A stretch of 61,926 nt of DNA from Pseudomonadota bacterium (lineage in GTDB: Bacteria; Pseudomonadota; Alphaproteobacteria; Rhizobiales; Beijerinckiaceae): the NCBI GenBank assembly GCA_023386155.1, contig JAEWKH010000157.1, positions 1 to 61,926 of the forward strand, in the 5' to 3' direction. The translations under genes and the position numbers were made by a program. The stretch's first letter is position 1, and each line of letters begins with the position of its first letter. The notes under the pieces were generated by a model. The model saw nothing but the letters and a program-made list of their open reading frames with translations. It did not search any database and was not told where the DNA came from. Of this stretch, positions 44,248-53,421 are shown in pieces.

Positions 44248-45087
44248 TTAGGCTGCAGCGCGTTTTGCCACCGAGCGCACGCCTTCGCTCAATTCCTTCA
44301 CCAGCTTCGTCACGGCCTCGATGGTGCCTGCCGTTGCGCGATCCTGGTCGTCGAGGGTGCCCTTCAGCGCGTCGATGAGGGCCGAGCCCACCACCACGCC
44401 GTCGGCGCCCTTGGCCACCGCCGCCGCATGCGCCCCGCTCTTCACGCCGAAGCCCACCACGACGGGAAGGGGCGTATGGCGCTTGATCCGCTCGACCGCC
44501 GTGGCGACCTTGCCGAAATCGGGCGTCGCGGCGCCCGTGATGCCGGTGATCGAGACGTAATAGACGAAGCCCGCCGTGTTGGCGAGCACCGCCGGCAGGC
44601 GCTTGTCGTCCGTGGTCGGCGTGGCCAAGCGGATGAAGGCGAGCCCGGCCTTGAGCGCCGGCAGGCACAGCTCGTCGTCCTCCTCCGGCGGCAGATCGAC
44701 GACGATCAGGCCGTCGACGCCGGCTTCCTTTGCGTCAGCGAGGAAGCGGTCGACGCCATAGACGAAGATCGGGTTGAAATAGCCCATGAGGATCACGGGC
44801 GTGTCCGCATCCTCGGCCCGGAAGCGGCGGACGAGGTCGAGGGTCCTGACCGTATCCTGGCCGACCTTCAGGGCGCGCAGGCCCGCCGCCTGGATCGCCG
44901 GGCCGTCGGCCATGGGATCGGTGAAGGGCAGTCCGAACTCGACGATGTCGGCCCCGGCCTTCGGCAGGCTCTTGAGGATTGCGAGCGAGGTCTCCGGATC
45001 CGGGTCGCCGGCCATCACATAGGTGACGAGGGCGGCGCGGCCTTCCGCGCGGCACTTATCGAAACGGGCTTCAATGCGCTGTGTCAT
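44248..45087 (-). CDS. trpA: Tryptophan synthase alpha subunit
   Basis: A 279-residue TIM barrel that cleaves indole-3-glycerol phosphate to indole and G3P. The catalytic Glu and Asp are in VEFGLPFTDPMADGP, and the phosphate loop is VVGFGVKSG. The start at 45087 (MTQRIEARFDKC) matches the family N-terminus. It is separated from trpB by the opposite-strand ATPase gene, so it needs its own promoter in 45088-45247. Confidence 0.97.
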   Translation of the reverse strand: MTQRIEARFDKCRAEGRAALVTYVMAGDPDPETSLAILKSLPKAGADIVEFGLPFTDPMADGPAIQAAGLRALKVGQDTVRTLDLVRRFRAEDADTPVILMGYFNPIFVYGVDRFLADAKEAGVDGLIVVDLPPEEDDELCLPALKAGLAFIRLATPTTDDKRLPAVLANTAGFVYYVSITGITGAATPDFGKVATAVERIKRHTPLPVVVGFGVKSGAHAAAVAKGADGVVVGSALIDALKGTLDDQDRATAGTIEAVTKLVKELSEGVRSVAKRAAA

Positions 45088-45247
45088 GGGGCGGGTCTTT
45101 AGCATGGGATTTGCGGGATGTGGACAGGGATATCGCATTTCCGCGAAGCCGCATGTAATAGAGTTTTCAGCCCGCGCGGCAAGGCGAGGCTCACCCTGTT
45201 CGCGATGCGGGATCTCCGGGAGTCGGCCGTTGGCGAGAACCACCCAG

Positions 45248-45997
45248 ATGACCAGGATGCGAGCGCCTTATCTCAAGCGGATATGGCTCGATGAGACCCG
45301 CGTTCCCGACAGGAGCAGCTATCCCTTCTGCCTGCCGATCTTCAACCGGGACGCGTTCTCGCTGGAGTTCGACAGCCCCGTCACCATCATCGTGGGCGAG
45401 AACGGCGTCGGCAAATCGACCATCCTGGAGGGAATCGCCGCCTTGGCCGGCTACGATGAGGCCGGTGGCGGGAAAGGATACATGCCCGTCGATCACTCCC
45501 GCGCGGTGGAGGCGATGGGCGGGGCACTGAGCAAGGCTCTGCGCGCGAGCTGGCTCCCAAAGGTCACGAGAGGCTGGTTTTTCAGGGCCGAGAGCTTCTT
45601 CACCGTCTCCCGCTACCTCGACCAGGCCGCCGTGGAGGCGGGGGCGGCTCCGCCGGATTTTCTCTCCCATTCCCATGGGGAGGGGTTCCTCCGCTTCTTC
45701 GAGGAGCGTTGCAGGCACCAGGGCCTCTACATCTTCGACGAGCCCGAATCGGCCCTCTCGCCGTCGCGGCAGGTCGAGTTCCTCAAGCTTCTGCGCCGGA
45801 TGGATGAGGCGGGTTTCAGCCAGGTCATCATGGCGACGCACTCGCCCATGCTGATGGCTTACCCCGGCGCAAGGCTGCTCGGGCTGACGAAACACGGGTT
45901 GGAGCCGATCAGGCTGGAGGAGACGCAGCACTTCCGATTGCTGCGGGAGTTCTGCCTCGATCCCGAGCTTTTCATCCAGATGATGCTGGACGATTGA
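45248..45997 (+). CDS. AAA family ATPase (SMC/RecF-like, COG3910 type)
   Basis: A 249-residue ABC-class ATPase without membrane segments. Walker A is IIVGENGVGKSTILEG, Walker B is YIFDEPESALSPSRQ, with the switch histidine in IMATHSPMLM. The role of this family is not established. It lies on the plus strand between trpB and trpA, which are normally adjacent, so it is an insertion into the trp-acc-fol block. An ATG at 45257 is an equally good start. Confidence 0.88.
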   Translation: MTRMRAPYLKRIWLDETRVPDRSSYPFCLPIFNRDAFSLEFDSPVTIIVGENGVGKSTILEGIAALAGYDEAGGGKGYMPVDHSRAVEAMGGALSKALRASWLPKVTRGWFFRAESFFTVSRYLDQAAVEAGAAPPDFLSHSHGEGFLRFFEERCRHQGLYIFDEPESALSPSRQVEFLKLLRRMDEAGFSQVIMATHSPMLMAYPGARLLGLTKHGLEPIRLEETQHFRLLREFCLDPELFIQMMLDD

Positions 45998-46020
45998 AAG
46001 GGCCTGCCTTCATGGCCCTT
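45998..46020. terminator. Hairpin between AAA ATPase gene and trpB
   Basis: Stem AAGGGCC/GGCCCTT with a 9-base loop in the 36-base gap between convergent stops; no long T run, so only a weak terminator. Confidence 0.45.
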
Positions 46021-46033
46021 CCAAAGCCATGCC

Positions 46034-47284
46034 TCAAACGATCTGGTTGCCCAGATGCTCGGCGATCTGGAACAGGTCCTTGTCGCCGCGGCCGCTGATA
46101 TTGACCACCATCAGGTGATCCCTGGGCTTCTGCGGGGCCAGCTCCGCCACCTTGGCGAGCGCGTGGCTCGGCTCCAGCGCGGGCAGGATGCCTTCGAGCC
46201 GCGAGCAGAGCTGGAAGGCCTCCAGCGCCTCCTCGTCGGTGGCGGAGATGTACTTCACGCGGCCCATCTCGTGCAGCCAGGCGTGCTCCGGGCCGATGCC
46301 GGGATAATCGAGGCCGGCCGAGATGGAATGGGCGTCCTGGATCTGCCCGTCATGGTCCATGAGCAGGTAGGTGCGGTTGCCGTGGAGCACGCCCGGACGG
46401 CCGCCGGAGAGCGAGGCCGCGTGCAGCTTGTCGAGGCCGTGGCCGGCCGCCTCCACGCCGTAGATCTCGATGTCCTTGTCGTCGAGGAACGGGTGGAACA
46501 GCCCGATGGCGTTGGAGCCGCCGCCGATGCAGGCGACGAGGGAATCCGGCAGGCGGCCTTCCGCCTGCATCATCTGCTCGCGGGTCTCGTTGCCGATCAC
46601 GCACTGGAAGTCGCGCACCATGGCCGGATAGGGATGCGGGCCCGCCACCGTGCCGATGCAGTAGAAGGTGTCGGAGACGTTGGTGACCCAGTCGCGCAGG
46701 GCCTCGTTCATGGCGTCCTTCAGGGTCCTCGTGCCGGACTGCACGGGCACGACCTTGGCGCCGAGCATGTTCATGCGGAACACGTTGGGCTTCTGCCGCT
46801 CCACGTCGACGGCCCCCATATAGACCACGCAGTCGAGGCCGAAGCGGGCGCAGAGCGTCGCGGTGGCGACCCCGTGCTGGCCCGCGCCGGTTTCGGCGAT
46901 GATGCGCTTCTTGCCCATGCGGCGGGCGAGAAGGATCTGGCCCAGCACGTTGTTCACCTTGTGCGCGCCGGTATGGTTCAGCTCTTCCCGCTTGAAGTAG
47001 ATTTTCGCTCCGCCCGAGCGGCCGGAGGCCGCAGAAACCTCACGAAGATGCTCGGTCATGCGCTCGGCGAAATAGAGCGGGCTCGGACGGCCGATGTAAT
47101 GGGTCGAGTAGTTCGCCATGTCGGCGTGGAAGGCCGGATCGTTCCTCGCCTCCTCGTAGGCCTTTTCCAGCTCGAGGATGTTCGGCATCAGGGTCTCGGC
47201 GACGAAGCGTCCGCCGAACTGGCCGAAATGCCCGCGCTCGTCGGGGCCGGTGCGGAAGGAGTTGGGTTGGGCTTGAGCTGACAC
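46034..47284 (-). CDS. trpB: Tryptophan synthase beta subunit
   Basis: A 416-residue PLP enzyme joining indole and serine. Lys109 in HTGAHKVNN is the PLP lysine, and GGGSNAIGLFHPF binds the phosphate. The GTG at 47284 follows AGCAGGA; a further GTG at 47314 lacks such a site. It lies 56 bases after trpF. The downstream partner trpA is displaced by the inserted ATPase gene. Confidence 0.96.
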   Translation of the reverse strand: MSAQAQPNSFRTGPDERGHFGQFGGRFVAETLMPNILELEKAYEEARNDPAFHADMANYSTHYIGRPSPLYFAERMTEHLREVSAASGRSGGAKIYFKREELNHTGAHKVNNVLGQILLARRMGKKRIIAETGAGQHGVATATLCARFGLDCVVYMGAVDVERQKPNVFRMNMLGAKVVPVQSGTRTLKDAMNEALRDWVTNVSDTFYCIGTVAGPHPYPAMVRDFQCVIGNETREQMMQAEGRLPDSLVACIGGGSNAIGLFHPFLDDKDIEIYGVEAAGHGLDKLHAASLSGGRPGVLHGNRTYLLMDHDGQIQDAHSISAGLDYPGIGPEHAWLHEMGRVKYISATDEEALEAFQLCSRLEGILPALEPSHALAKVAELAPQKPRDHLMVVNISGRGDKDLFQIAEHLGNQIV

Positions 47285-47340
47285 GGCTGTCCTGCTTTCA
47301 GGATTGGAAGGCACGTCCGGGCGGGGATGTGCCCCAGGTG

Positions 47341-48000
47341 TTAGTGATGGGCGGCGGCGAATGCTGTCCGGGCGGCCCTGATGAAGGCCTCGATCCGCGC
47401 CGGATCCTTCAGGCCCGGCCCGCTCTCCACCCCGGACGAGACGTCGACGGCCTGCGGCCTCGTGAGCCGGATCGCCTCCGCCACGTTGTCGGGGTCGAGG
47501 CCTCCTGACAGCATGAAGGAAAGCCCGGGGTCAAGCCCGTTCAGGAGCCGCCAGTCGAAGGCGATGCCGTTGCCGCCGGGAAGGGCTGCGGCCGTGCGCG
47601 GCGGCTTGGCATCAAGCAGGATGCGGTCGGCGCCGGCATAGGAGGTCAGGGCCTTGAGGTCCGAAGGCTCCGCGATGCCGAGCGCCTTCATGACCGGCCG
47701 CTTGACCATGGAGCGGATCTCGGCCACCCGCTCGGGCGTCTCGTTCCCATGCAGCTGGATCAGGTCAGGGTTGATGGCCTCGATGGCCTGCGCGATGTCC
47801 TCGTCGTCGGGATTGACGAGGAGCACCACGCGCCGGGCGCGGCCCCGGGCCTGGAGGGACAGGCGATGGCCGAGATCGAGGCTGACGTGACGGGGGCTCT
47901 TGGGGAAACGCACGAACCCGACCATGTCCGCCCCCGCAGCGAGGGCGACATCGAGGGTCTCGGGCGTGGAGAGCCCGCAGATTTTCACCAGATTATCCAT
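47341..48000 (-). CDS. trpF: Phosphoribosylanthranilate isomerase
   Basis: A 219-residue TIM barrel for the third step of tryptophan synthesis. MDNLVKICGLSTPETLDVAL carries the catalytic cysteine and FMLSGGLDPDNV the phosphate loop and catalytic aspartate. The length is normal. It starts 13 bases after the cyclodeaminase-like gene. Confidence 0.96.
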   Translation of the reverse strand: MDNLVKICGLSTPETLDVALAAGADMVGFVRFPKSPRHVSLDLGHRLSLQARGRARRVVLLVNPDDEDIAQAIEAINPDLIQLHGNETPERVAEIRSMVKRPVMKALGIAEPSDLKALTSYAGADRILLDAKPPRTAAALPGGNGIAFDWRLLNGLDPGLSFMLSGGLDPDNVAEAIRLTRPQAVDVSSGVESGPGLKDPARIEAFIRAARTAFAAAHH

Positions 48001-48013
48001 GAGGGCTATTTTA

Positions 48014-48958
48014 CTACGCTTTTGCCAGCGAGCGCCACACCAGCATCGCCGCAGCCAGATCCTCCAGGGCCGCGCCGACCGATTTGAAGACCGTGATGGA
48101 AGCTGGATCCCGGCCGGGCGGCTCCCGGCACAGGTCCGTCAGGGTGCCGCGGATATGGCTTTCCGGCATCGCGCCGGTCTGGAGCGCCACGGCCACGTCG
48201 CCGCCCTCCGACCTGGCGGCGGGAGTGTCGATATAGACCTGGGCCCGCAGCAAGGCTTCGTCATCGGCCTCGCGCATCTTGAGGTTGAAGGCGCCCACGA
48301 GATCGAGATGCGCGCCCGGCTTCAGCCAGGCGCCCTGTACGATGGGCGCGGTCGAGAGCGTGGCGCAGGAGACGAGATCGGCCTCGCGTATCGCGGCTTC
48401 CAGATCCGTCACGGCCGTGACGGGCAGCCCCTCGCCCCGCAGCTCGGCGGCGAGCGCTTCAGCCTTCTCGCCCCTGTGGTTCCAGAGCGCCACCTCGCGG
48501 ATCGGGCGCTGGCTCATATGGGCGCGGATGAGGAAGGGCGCCAGCGCACCGGCGCCAACCATGACCATGCGGCCGGCATCCTGGCGGGCGAGGGAGCGGG
48601 CGGCGAGCGCCGAGGCCGCGGCCGTGCGCCAGACCGTCAGGCGCGTGCCGTCGAGGACGCAGACGGGCTCGCCCGTGGCGCCGTCCATCAGGAGATAGGA
48701 GCCCATCACGCTGGGCAGGGCCTTGGCGCCGTTCTCCGGGAAGACGGTGACGACCTTCACGCCGACATATCCGTCCTGCGTGGAGGGACCGGTCCAGGAC
48801 GGCATGAGCAGCAGCGTTCCATGGGCGCCCGGACGCTCGATCTCGTGGTGATGGCGCACCGGCGTGACCATGTCGCCGCGAAAGGCTTCGGCCAGGGCAT
48901 CGATCAGGGCAGGAAAGGTGAGAATCCGATCGATCTCGGCCGATGTCACGACACGCAT
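48014..48958 (-). CDS. Ornithine cyclodeaminase/mu-crystallin family protein
   Basis: A 314-residue NAD(P)-binding enzyme. The family N-terminus MRVVTSAEIDRILTFPALIDALAEAF, the GSYLLMDGATGEPVCVLDG block and the Rossmann motif MVMVGAGALAPFLIRAH are present. Members include ornithine cyclodeaminase, alanine dehydrogenase and ketimine reductases, so the substrate is open. It lies between a LapA-domain gene and trpF with short gaps and is probably co-transcribed with them. Confidence 0.9.
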   Translation of the reverse strand: MRVVTSAEIDRILTFPALIDALAEAFRGDMVTPVRHHHEIERPGAHGTLLLMPSWTGPSTQDGYVGVKVVTVFPENGAKALPSVMGSYLLMDGATGEPVCVLDGTRLTVWRTAAASALAARSLARQDAGRMVMVGAGALAPFLIRAHMSQRPIREVALWNHRGEKAEALAAELRGEGLPVTAVTDLEAAIREADLVSCATLSTAPIVQGAWLKPGAHLDLVGAFNLKMREADDEALLRAQVYIDTPAARSEGGDVAVALQTGAMPESHIRGTLTDLCREPPGRDPASITVFKSVGAALEDLAAAMLVWRSLAKA

Positions 48959-48968
48959 GGGAAAGACT

Positions 48969-49319
48969 TCAGAACCTGGGGCTTGAGGACGGAACGGTGG
49001 CCGGCAGGGTGGTGGCCGAGTCGCTCTGGGACTTGAGGCGCTCGGTCTCGTAGCGCAGCTGCCGGGTTTCGCGCCGGAGCTCGCGGCGCGACTTGCGGTT
49101 CTTGCCCTGCGCGAGCCAGCTCGCCACACCGCCGATCATCACGCCGAGCATGACGGCGGCGAAGATCACGGCGAAGAGCGGCAGCTGCGTGGCGAATTCC
49201 GGCGCGTCCTGCGAGAACGGATCGAGCGACAGGGTCACCGGCGTGCGGTTGGCGACCGCGAGCAGGACGACCAGGATGGCAATCGGCAGGAGAATGAGCG
49301 CCTTCAGAAAGCGAATCAC
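48969..49319 (-). CDS. LapA-domain small membrane protein
   Basis: A 116-residue protein with two membrane segments (LILLPIAILVVLLAVA and LFAVIFAAVMLGVMIGGVASWL) followed by a basic cytoplasmic coiled-coil-like tail (KSRRELRRETRQLRYETERLKSQ). This is the lipopolysaccharide assembly protein A (LapA/YciS) domain, which in E. coli helps control LPS synthesis. The second of two in-frame GTG codons, at 49319, is preferred for its spacing from GAGAGG. It sits just after ihfB, a common alphaproteobacterial pairing. Confidence 0.85.
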   Translation of the reverse strand: MIRFLKALILLPIAILVVLLAVANRTPVTLSLDPFSQDAPEFATQLPLFAVIFAAVMLGVMIGGVASWLAQGKNRKSRRELRRETRQLRYETERLKSQSDSATTLPATVPSSSPRF

Positions 49320-49336
49320 GAACACCTCTCAGGAAT

Positions 49337-49651
49337 TTACTGGGCGGCCGCGGCCTTGAGCACCTTCGGAGCCGGAGCATTGAGCCGCTGACGCATTTCC
49401 TTGCCCGTCTTGAAGACGGGAACGACCTTTTCGGAGATGGAAACGGATTCGCCCGTGCGCGGGTTGCGGCCTGTGCGGGCATCGCGCTTCTTCACCGAGA
49501 ACGCGCCAAACCCGCGCAGCTCGACCCGGTCGCCCCTGGCAAGGGCGTCCGCGATGGTGTCGAGGATCGCATTCACGATCTTTTCCACGTCGCGCTGGTA
49601 GAGATGCGGGTTCTGCTCGGCGAGCTTGAGCACCAGTTCGGATTTGATCAT
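49337..49651 (-). CDS. ihfB: Integration host factor subunit beta
   Basis: A 104-residue DNA-bending protein. MIKSELVLKLAEQNPHL, the dimer core and the DNA-binding arm GRNPRTGESV are typical of IhfB. It lies 26 bases after sppA and before the LapA-domain gene. Confidence 0.96.
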   Translation of the reverse strand: MIKSELVLKLAEQNPHLYQRDVEKIVNAILDTIADALARGDRVELRGFGAFSVKKRDARTGRNPRTGESVSISEKVVPVFKTGKEMRQRLNAPAPKVLKAAAAQ

Positions 49652-49677
49652 GGAATGGCTATATCTTTGACGTTGCT

Positions 49678-50643
49678 TTATTTTTCCAAAGGTTGCCAGA
49701 CAGCCAGGAGGCCGTCAAGTTGCGCAATCTCGGCATGGGCCGATGTCCGGCGCAGCGCCTCGGCGAGCTTCTCGAAGCCGAAGAGGTCAACCAGTGTCGC
49801 GCTCATGGCGAAGATCGACAGGTCCCGGTCGCTGCTGGGCTTCCAGTCGCGAATCGGCAGGTCCTTGCGCACGCCCTTGGTCTGCTCCAGCCACGCGACC
49901 GCGTCGCGCTCGTTGCCGACCTTGTCGACGAGCTTCATGGGGATGCCCTGGCGGCCGCTGAAGACCTGGCCCGTGGAGGCGGCGGCCAGCTCGCCCTCGT
50001 TGAGGCGGCGGCGATCGCGCACGAGGGCCTTGAACCAGTCATAGGTGTCGTTGACCACCGCCTGCATGGCCGCCCGGGCTTCCGGAGAGGTCGGCTTGAA
50101 GGGGCTCGGCTCGGCCTTGAGCGGCGAGGACTTCACCTCCTCCAGCTTCACGCCGACCTGGCCCATGAGCCCCGTCAGGTCGGGATACTGGAAGAGCACC
50201 CCGATGGAGCCGACGATCGAGGTTTCGCGGGCCACGATGTAGTCGGAGGCGACCGCCGTGATGTAGCCGCCGGAGGCGGCCGTGCCGTCGACGAAGGTCA
50301 CGACCGGCTTCTTCTCGCTAAGCCGGCGGATGTTGCGGTAGAGCTCCTCGGAGCCCGTCGTGGTGCCGCCGGGGCTGTTGATGGAGATCACCACGCCGGA
50401 GACCGCGCTCGAATCGCCCACGCGCTGCATCAGGTCGGCGAGCCGCTGGTTGCCGGTGATCACGCCGTCGATGGAGATGCGCGCGATCTGGTTCTGGATG
50501 GCGCCGTATCCCGCCCGGTCCGCGGCGGCATAGCCGAGGGCGGCCACGGCCGCGATAAAGCCCGAGAATCCGGCGACGCGCCAGAAGGAGAGCTTGCGGC
50601 GCAGACGGCGGCGGTCGGCGATGGCTTCGGCATCGATGGACAT
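49678..50643 (-). CDS. sppA: Signal peptide peptidase SppA, short (36K) type
   Basis: A 321-residue membrane-anchored serine protease that degrades released signal peptides. A basic N-terminus (RRRLRRKLSFWR) precedes a membrane segment around GFIAAVAALGYAA. SINSPGGTTTGSEELYRNIR and VDGTAASGGYITAVASDYIVA are the ClpP-fold oxyanion and nucleophile-serine motifs. Half the size of E. coli SppA, as is usual in alphaproteobacteria. First gene of the run sppA-ihfB-lapA-like. Confidence 0.93.
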   Translation of the reverse strand: MSIDAEAIADRRRLRRKLSFWRVAGFSGFIAAVAALGYAAADRAGYGAIQNQIARISIDGVITGNQRLADLMQRVGDSSAVSGVVISINSPGGTTTGSEELYRNIRRLSEKKPVVTFVDGTAASGGYITAVASDYIVARETSIVGSIGVLFQYPDLTGLMGQVGVKLEEVKSSPLKAEPSPFKPTSPEARAAMQAVVNDTYDWFKALVRDRRRLNEGELAAASTGQVFSGRQGIPMKLVDKVGNERDAVAWLEQTKGVRKDLPIRDWKPSSDRDLSIFAMSATLVDLFGFEKLAEALRRTSAHAEIAQLDGLLAVWQPLEK

Positions 50644-50869
50644 CGGTTCGTCTCTTGCTGGTTCCAGGTCGGATGCGAGGCCAGGCCCCGCCAGGGGCAG
50701 CACCCTAGAGCGGTTCGGACGTTTTTTCTAGGCTGCGAGAGTGAATCCGCAGCGGATGAAAATGCGACCACGCACAAGCAGATAGGGCAGTCACCGAGCC
50801 AGCCAACAAAAACGCTCGATGGCTTGCGCGGGTGTTTGGGGGTATCGATATGCCCTTGAGCTAGACCCA

Positions 50870-51172
50870 TCAACGCCGGGCCACTCGCGCCACCGGTCTA
50901 ACCCCATCATACAGAACGAAGTCGTATTGATTGAGCCATTCGTGCGGAGCTGAATTCATCAAGAATCGCGCGAACCCCTCCTGAGAATGACTGAGACCTG
51001 ACGGTGCTCCATCGAAGCGAACCACAACGCTCCAGGCAGTTTTGATCCAGTCATCGTCTTGATGATCAAAACGTGCTGGTGACGACCATTCTAGGCCGGA
51101 AGGGGGCCTACGCTCGCGATCTCCGATCCAAGTTATTCTGACCGGTATCTCTCGTATGAGGTCTTCGCTCAT
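50870..51172 (-). CDS. Small hypothetical protein
   Basis: A 100-residue frame starting MSEDLIREIPVRITWIGDRE and ending ARVARR. I do not recognise it. It has no signal peptide or membrane segment and is rich in tryptophan and acidic residues. Base composition here is lower in GC than the flanking genes, and gaps of about 220 bases on each side isolate it between sppA and rpsA, consistent with recent acquisition. An upstream GTG at 51178 is an alternative start. A genuine gene is likely but not certain. Confidence 0.55.
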   Translation of the reverse strand: MSEDLIREIPVRITWIGDRERRPPSGLEWSSPARFDHQDDDWIKTAWSVVVRFDGAPSGLSHSQEGFARFLMNSAPHEWLNQYDFVLYDGVRPVARVARR

Positions 51173-51333
51173 CGGCACACTCGCCAGTTGAGTATCCAGT
51201 GTCCAGGGGAAGGCGCTGAAATTCTATATCATGGCCGAAATTACTTAACCGGCAAGCGGCTAACCTAACGTATGCGGGCTGTGTGAAAGCAGCGCTGAGC
51301 TATCCCCTTCGGCTAAGAGAAAGCAGCAGATAT

Positions 51334-51364
51334 AAAAAATCCCCGGGCTTTTCAGCCCGGGGAT
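51334..51364 (-). terminator. Rho-independent terminator of rpsA
   Basis: Stem ATCCCCGGGC/GCCCGGGGAT (51339-51348 with 51355-51364), 6-base loop, with AAAAAA on the plus strand giving a T run in the minus-strand transcript. It lies 29 bases past the rpsA stop. Confidence 0.93.
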
Positions 51365-51392
51365 CCATCGAACTCTGAAGTTCAGAGGCCGA

Positions 51393-53090
51393 TTACTTCT
51401 TGTCCTTGGCCTTCAGGGCGGCACCGAGGATGTCGCCGAGCGAGGCGCCCGAATCGGTCGAGCCGTACTGGGCCATGGCCTCCTTCTCCTCAGCGACCTC
51501 GAGGGCCTTGATGGAGACGGTGACGCGACGGGCCTTGCGGTCGAACTGCGTGACGCGGGCATCGAGCTTCTCGCCGGCGGCGAAGCGCTCGGGGCGCTGG
51601 TCGGCGCGGTCGCGAGCGAGCTCCGAACGCTTGATGAAGGTGGTGAGGTCGGTGTCGACGATCTTCACCTCCAGGCCGCCGTCCTTCACCTCGAGAACCT
51701 CGCAGGTGACGATCTGGCCCTTCTTGATCTCGCCGGCTTCGGCGAAGGGATCGCCCGCAAGCTGCTTGATGCCCAGCGAGATGCGCTCCTTCTCGACATC
51801 CACGTCGAGAACCTGGGCGCGGACGACGTCGCCCTTCTTGAAGTCGTCGATGACCTGCTCGCCCGGACGGTTCCAGTCGAGGTCCGAGAGGTGGACCATG
51901 CCGTCGACGTCGTTCTCGAGACCGATGAACAGACCGAACTCGGTCTTGTTCTTGACCTCGCCCTCGACCTCGGAGCCGACAGGGTGCTTCTCGGCGAAGG
52001 CCTCCCACGGGTTCTGGAGCGTCTGCTTCAGGCCCAGCGAGATGCGGCGCTTCACCTGATCGACCTCGAGGATCACGACCTCGACCTCCTGGGAGGTGGA
52101 GATGATCTTGCCCGGGTGGACGTTCTTCTTCGTCCAGGACATCTCGGAGACGTGGATCAGGCCTTCGATGCCGGGCTCGAGCTCGACGAACGCACCGTAA
52201 TCGGTGATGTTCGTGACGCGGCCCTTCAGCTTGGCGTTGACCGGGTAGCGGGCGGCGATGCCCTCCCACGGATCGGCGAGCAGCTGCTTGATGCCCAGCG
52301 AGATGCGGTGCGTCTCGTGGTTGATCTTGATGATCTTCACCTTCACCGTCTGGCCGATGGTTACGACCTCGGACGGATGGTTGACGCGGCGCCATGCCAT
52401 GTCGGTGACGTGCAGCAGGCCGTCGATGCCGCCGAGGTCAACGAACGCACCGTACTCGGTGATGTTCTTGACCACGCCGTCGATGACCTGACCCTCTTCG
52501 AGGTTGGCCACGAGCTCGGAGCGCTGCTCGGCGCGGCTCTCTTCGAGGACCGTGCGGCGCGACACGACGATGTTGCCGCGGCGGCGGTCCATCTTGAGGA
52601 TCTGGAACGGCTGGGCCACGCCCATGAGCGGGGTGACGTCGCGGACCGGGCGGATGTCGACCTGCGAGCGGGGCAGGAACGCCACGGCGCCGTCGAGGTC
52701 GACCGTGTAGCCGCCCTTCACCTGGTTGAAGATCGTGCCGTTGACGCGCTCGCCGGCCTCGAAGGCCTTCTCGAGCTTCACCCACGACTCTTCGCGGCGA
52801 GCCTTGTCACGGGAGATGACGGCCTCGCCCAGCGCATTCTCGATGCGCTCGACATAAACCTCGACCTCGTCACCGACATTGACCGTCTGGTCGCGGTTCG
52901 GGCCGGCAAATTCTTTCAGGGCGACGCGACCTTCGGTCTTGGCGCCGATATCGATGACCGCGACGTCCTTTTCGATCGCGACCACCTTGCCCTTCACGAC
53001 CGAGCCTTCGCTGATCTCGGAGGTGCGGAAGGATTCTTCGAGCAGGGCCGCGAAATCTTCACGGCTCGGCTGTTGCAAAGCTGCAGACAT
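51393..53090 (-). CDS. rpsA: 30S ribosomal protein S1
   Basis: A 565-residue mRNA-binding ribosomal protein with six S1 repeats in tandem; the third and fourth are clearest (ITEYGAFVDLGGIDGLLHVTDMAW, ITDYGAFVELEPGIEGLIHVSEMSW in shortened form: GAFVDLGGIDGLLHV and GAFVELEPGIEGLIHV). The start follows AGGAGAACCT. It ends in a lysine-rich tail. It has its own promoter region upstream and a strong terminator downstream. Confidence 0.98.
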   Translation of the reverse strand: MSAALQQPSREDFAALLEESFRTSEISEGSVVKGKVVAIEKDVAVIDIGAKTEGRVALKEFAGPNRDQTVNVGDEVEVYVERIENALGEAVISRDKARREESWVKLEKAFEAGERVNGTIFNQVKGGYTVDLDGAVAFLPRSQVDIRPVRDVTPLMGVAQPFQILKMDRRRGNIVVSRRTVLEESRAEQRSELVANLEEGQVIDGVVKNITEYGAFVDLGGIDGLLHVTDMAWRRVNHPSEVVTIGQTVKVKIIKINHETHRISLGIKQLLADPWEGIAARYPVNAKLKGRVTNITDYGAFVELEPGIEGLIHVSEMSWTKKNVHPGKIISTSQEVEVVILEVDQVKRRISLGLKQTLQNPWEAFAEKHPVGSEVEGEVKNKTEFGLFIGLENDVDGMVHLSDLDWNRPGEQVIDDFKKGDVVRAQVLDVDVEKERISLGIKQLAGDPFAEAGEIKKGQIVTCEVLEVKDGGLEVKIVDTDLTTFIKRSELARDRADQRPERFAAGEKLDARVTQFDRKARRVTVSIKALEVAEEKEAMAQYGSTDSGASLGDILGAALKAKDKK

Positions 53091-53386
53091 AGGTTCTCCT
53101 GAATGGCCCTCGTTTAAAGGGGCAACGCCGGCGGCTCGTGTTAACGGGCCGTTTCCAGCCGCCGCTGCCTGAGGACGCCCCTTTTAGGGCCATGTCCGAG
53201 GCATGCCGCTCTATCAGCGGGCCGGCGTATCATCGACGGATGGAAACGCTTGTCCGACAAGACTTTTCGGGACGCCACAAGGGCGCGGAACACGCACCCT
53301 ACGCTTAATAAACCGTCAATATCTTGTCGGATGGGGGTTCTAATATCCCAAATGGCCCCGGACCACAAGGCTTTCAAGGATTTGAG
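53091..53386 (-). promoter_or_regulatory. rpsA promoter and leader region
   Basis: A gene-free, comparatively AT-rich stretch. CTTGTCCGACAAG (53249-53261) is a perfect palindrome with a 3-base centre, and CTTGTCGGAT recurs nearby (about 53321-53330). On the minus strand TTGACG followed by an AT-rich spacer may be part of the promoter. No gene seen. Confidence 0.4.
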
Positions 53387-53410
53387 CCTCCCCGGCCGCG
53401 GCCGGGGAGG
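53387..53410. terminator. GC-rich palindrome after the MFS transporter gene
   Basis: A 24-base perfect palindrome with arm CCTCCCCGGCCG, 12 bases beyond the MFS stop. The following bases have few T, so termination may be inefficient or Rho-assisted. Confidence 0.6.
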
Positions 53411-53421
53411 CGTCAGGCGCC

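Noticed and set aside
53249..53261. CTTGTCCGACAAG in the rpsA leader as another GntR site
   Set aside because: It fits TTGT-N3-ACAA but differs in the centre and precedes a housekeeping ribosomal gene far from the island. It shows that the bare motif can occur by chance, so location matters in judging the others.
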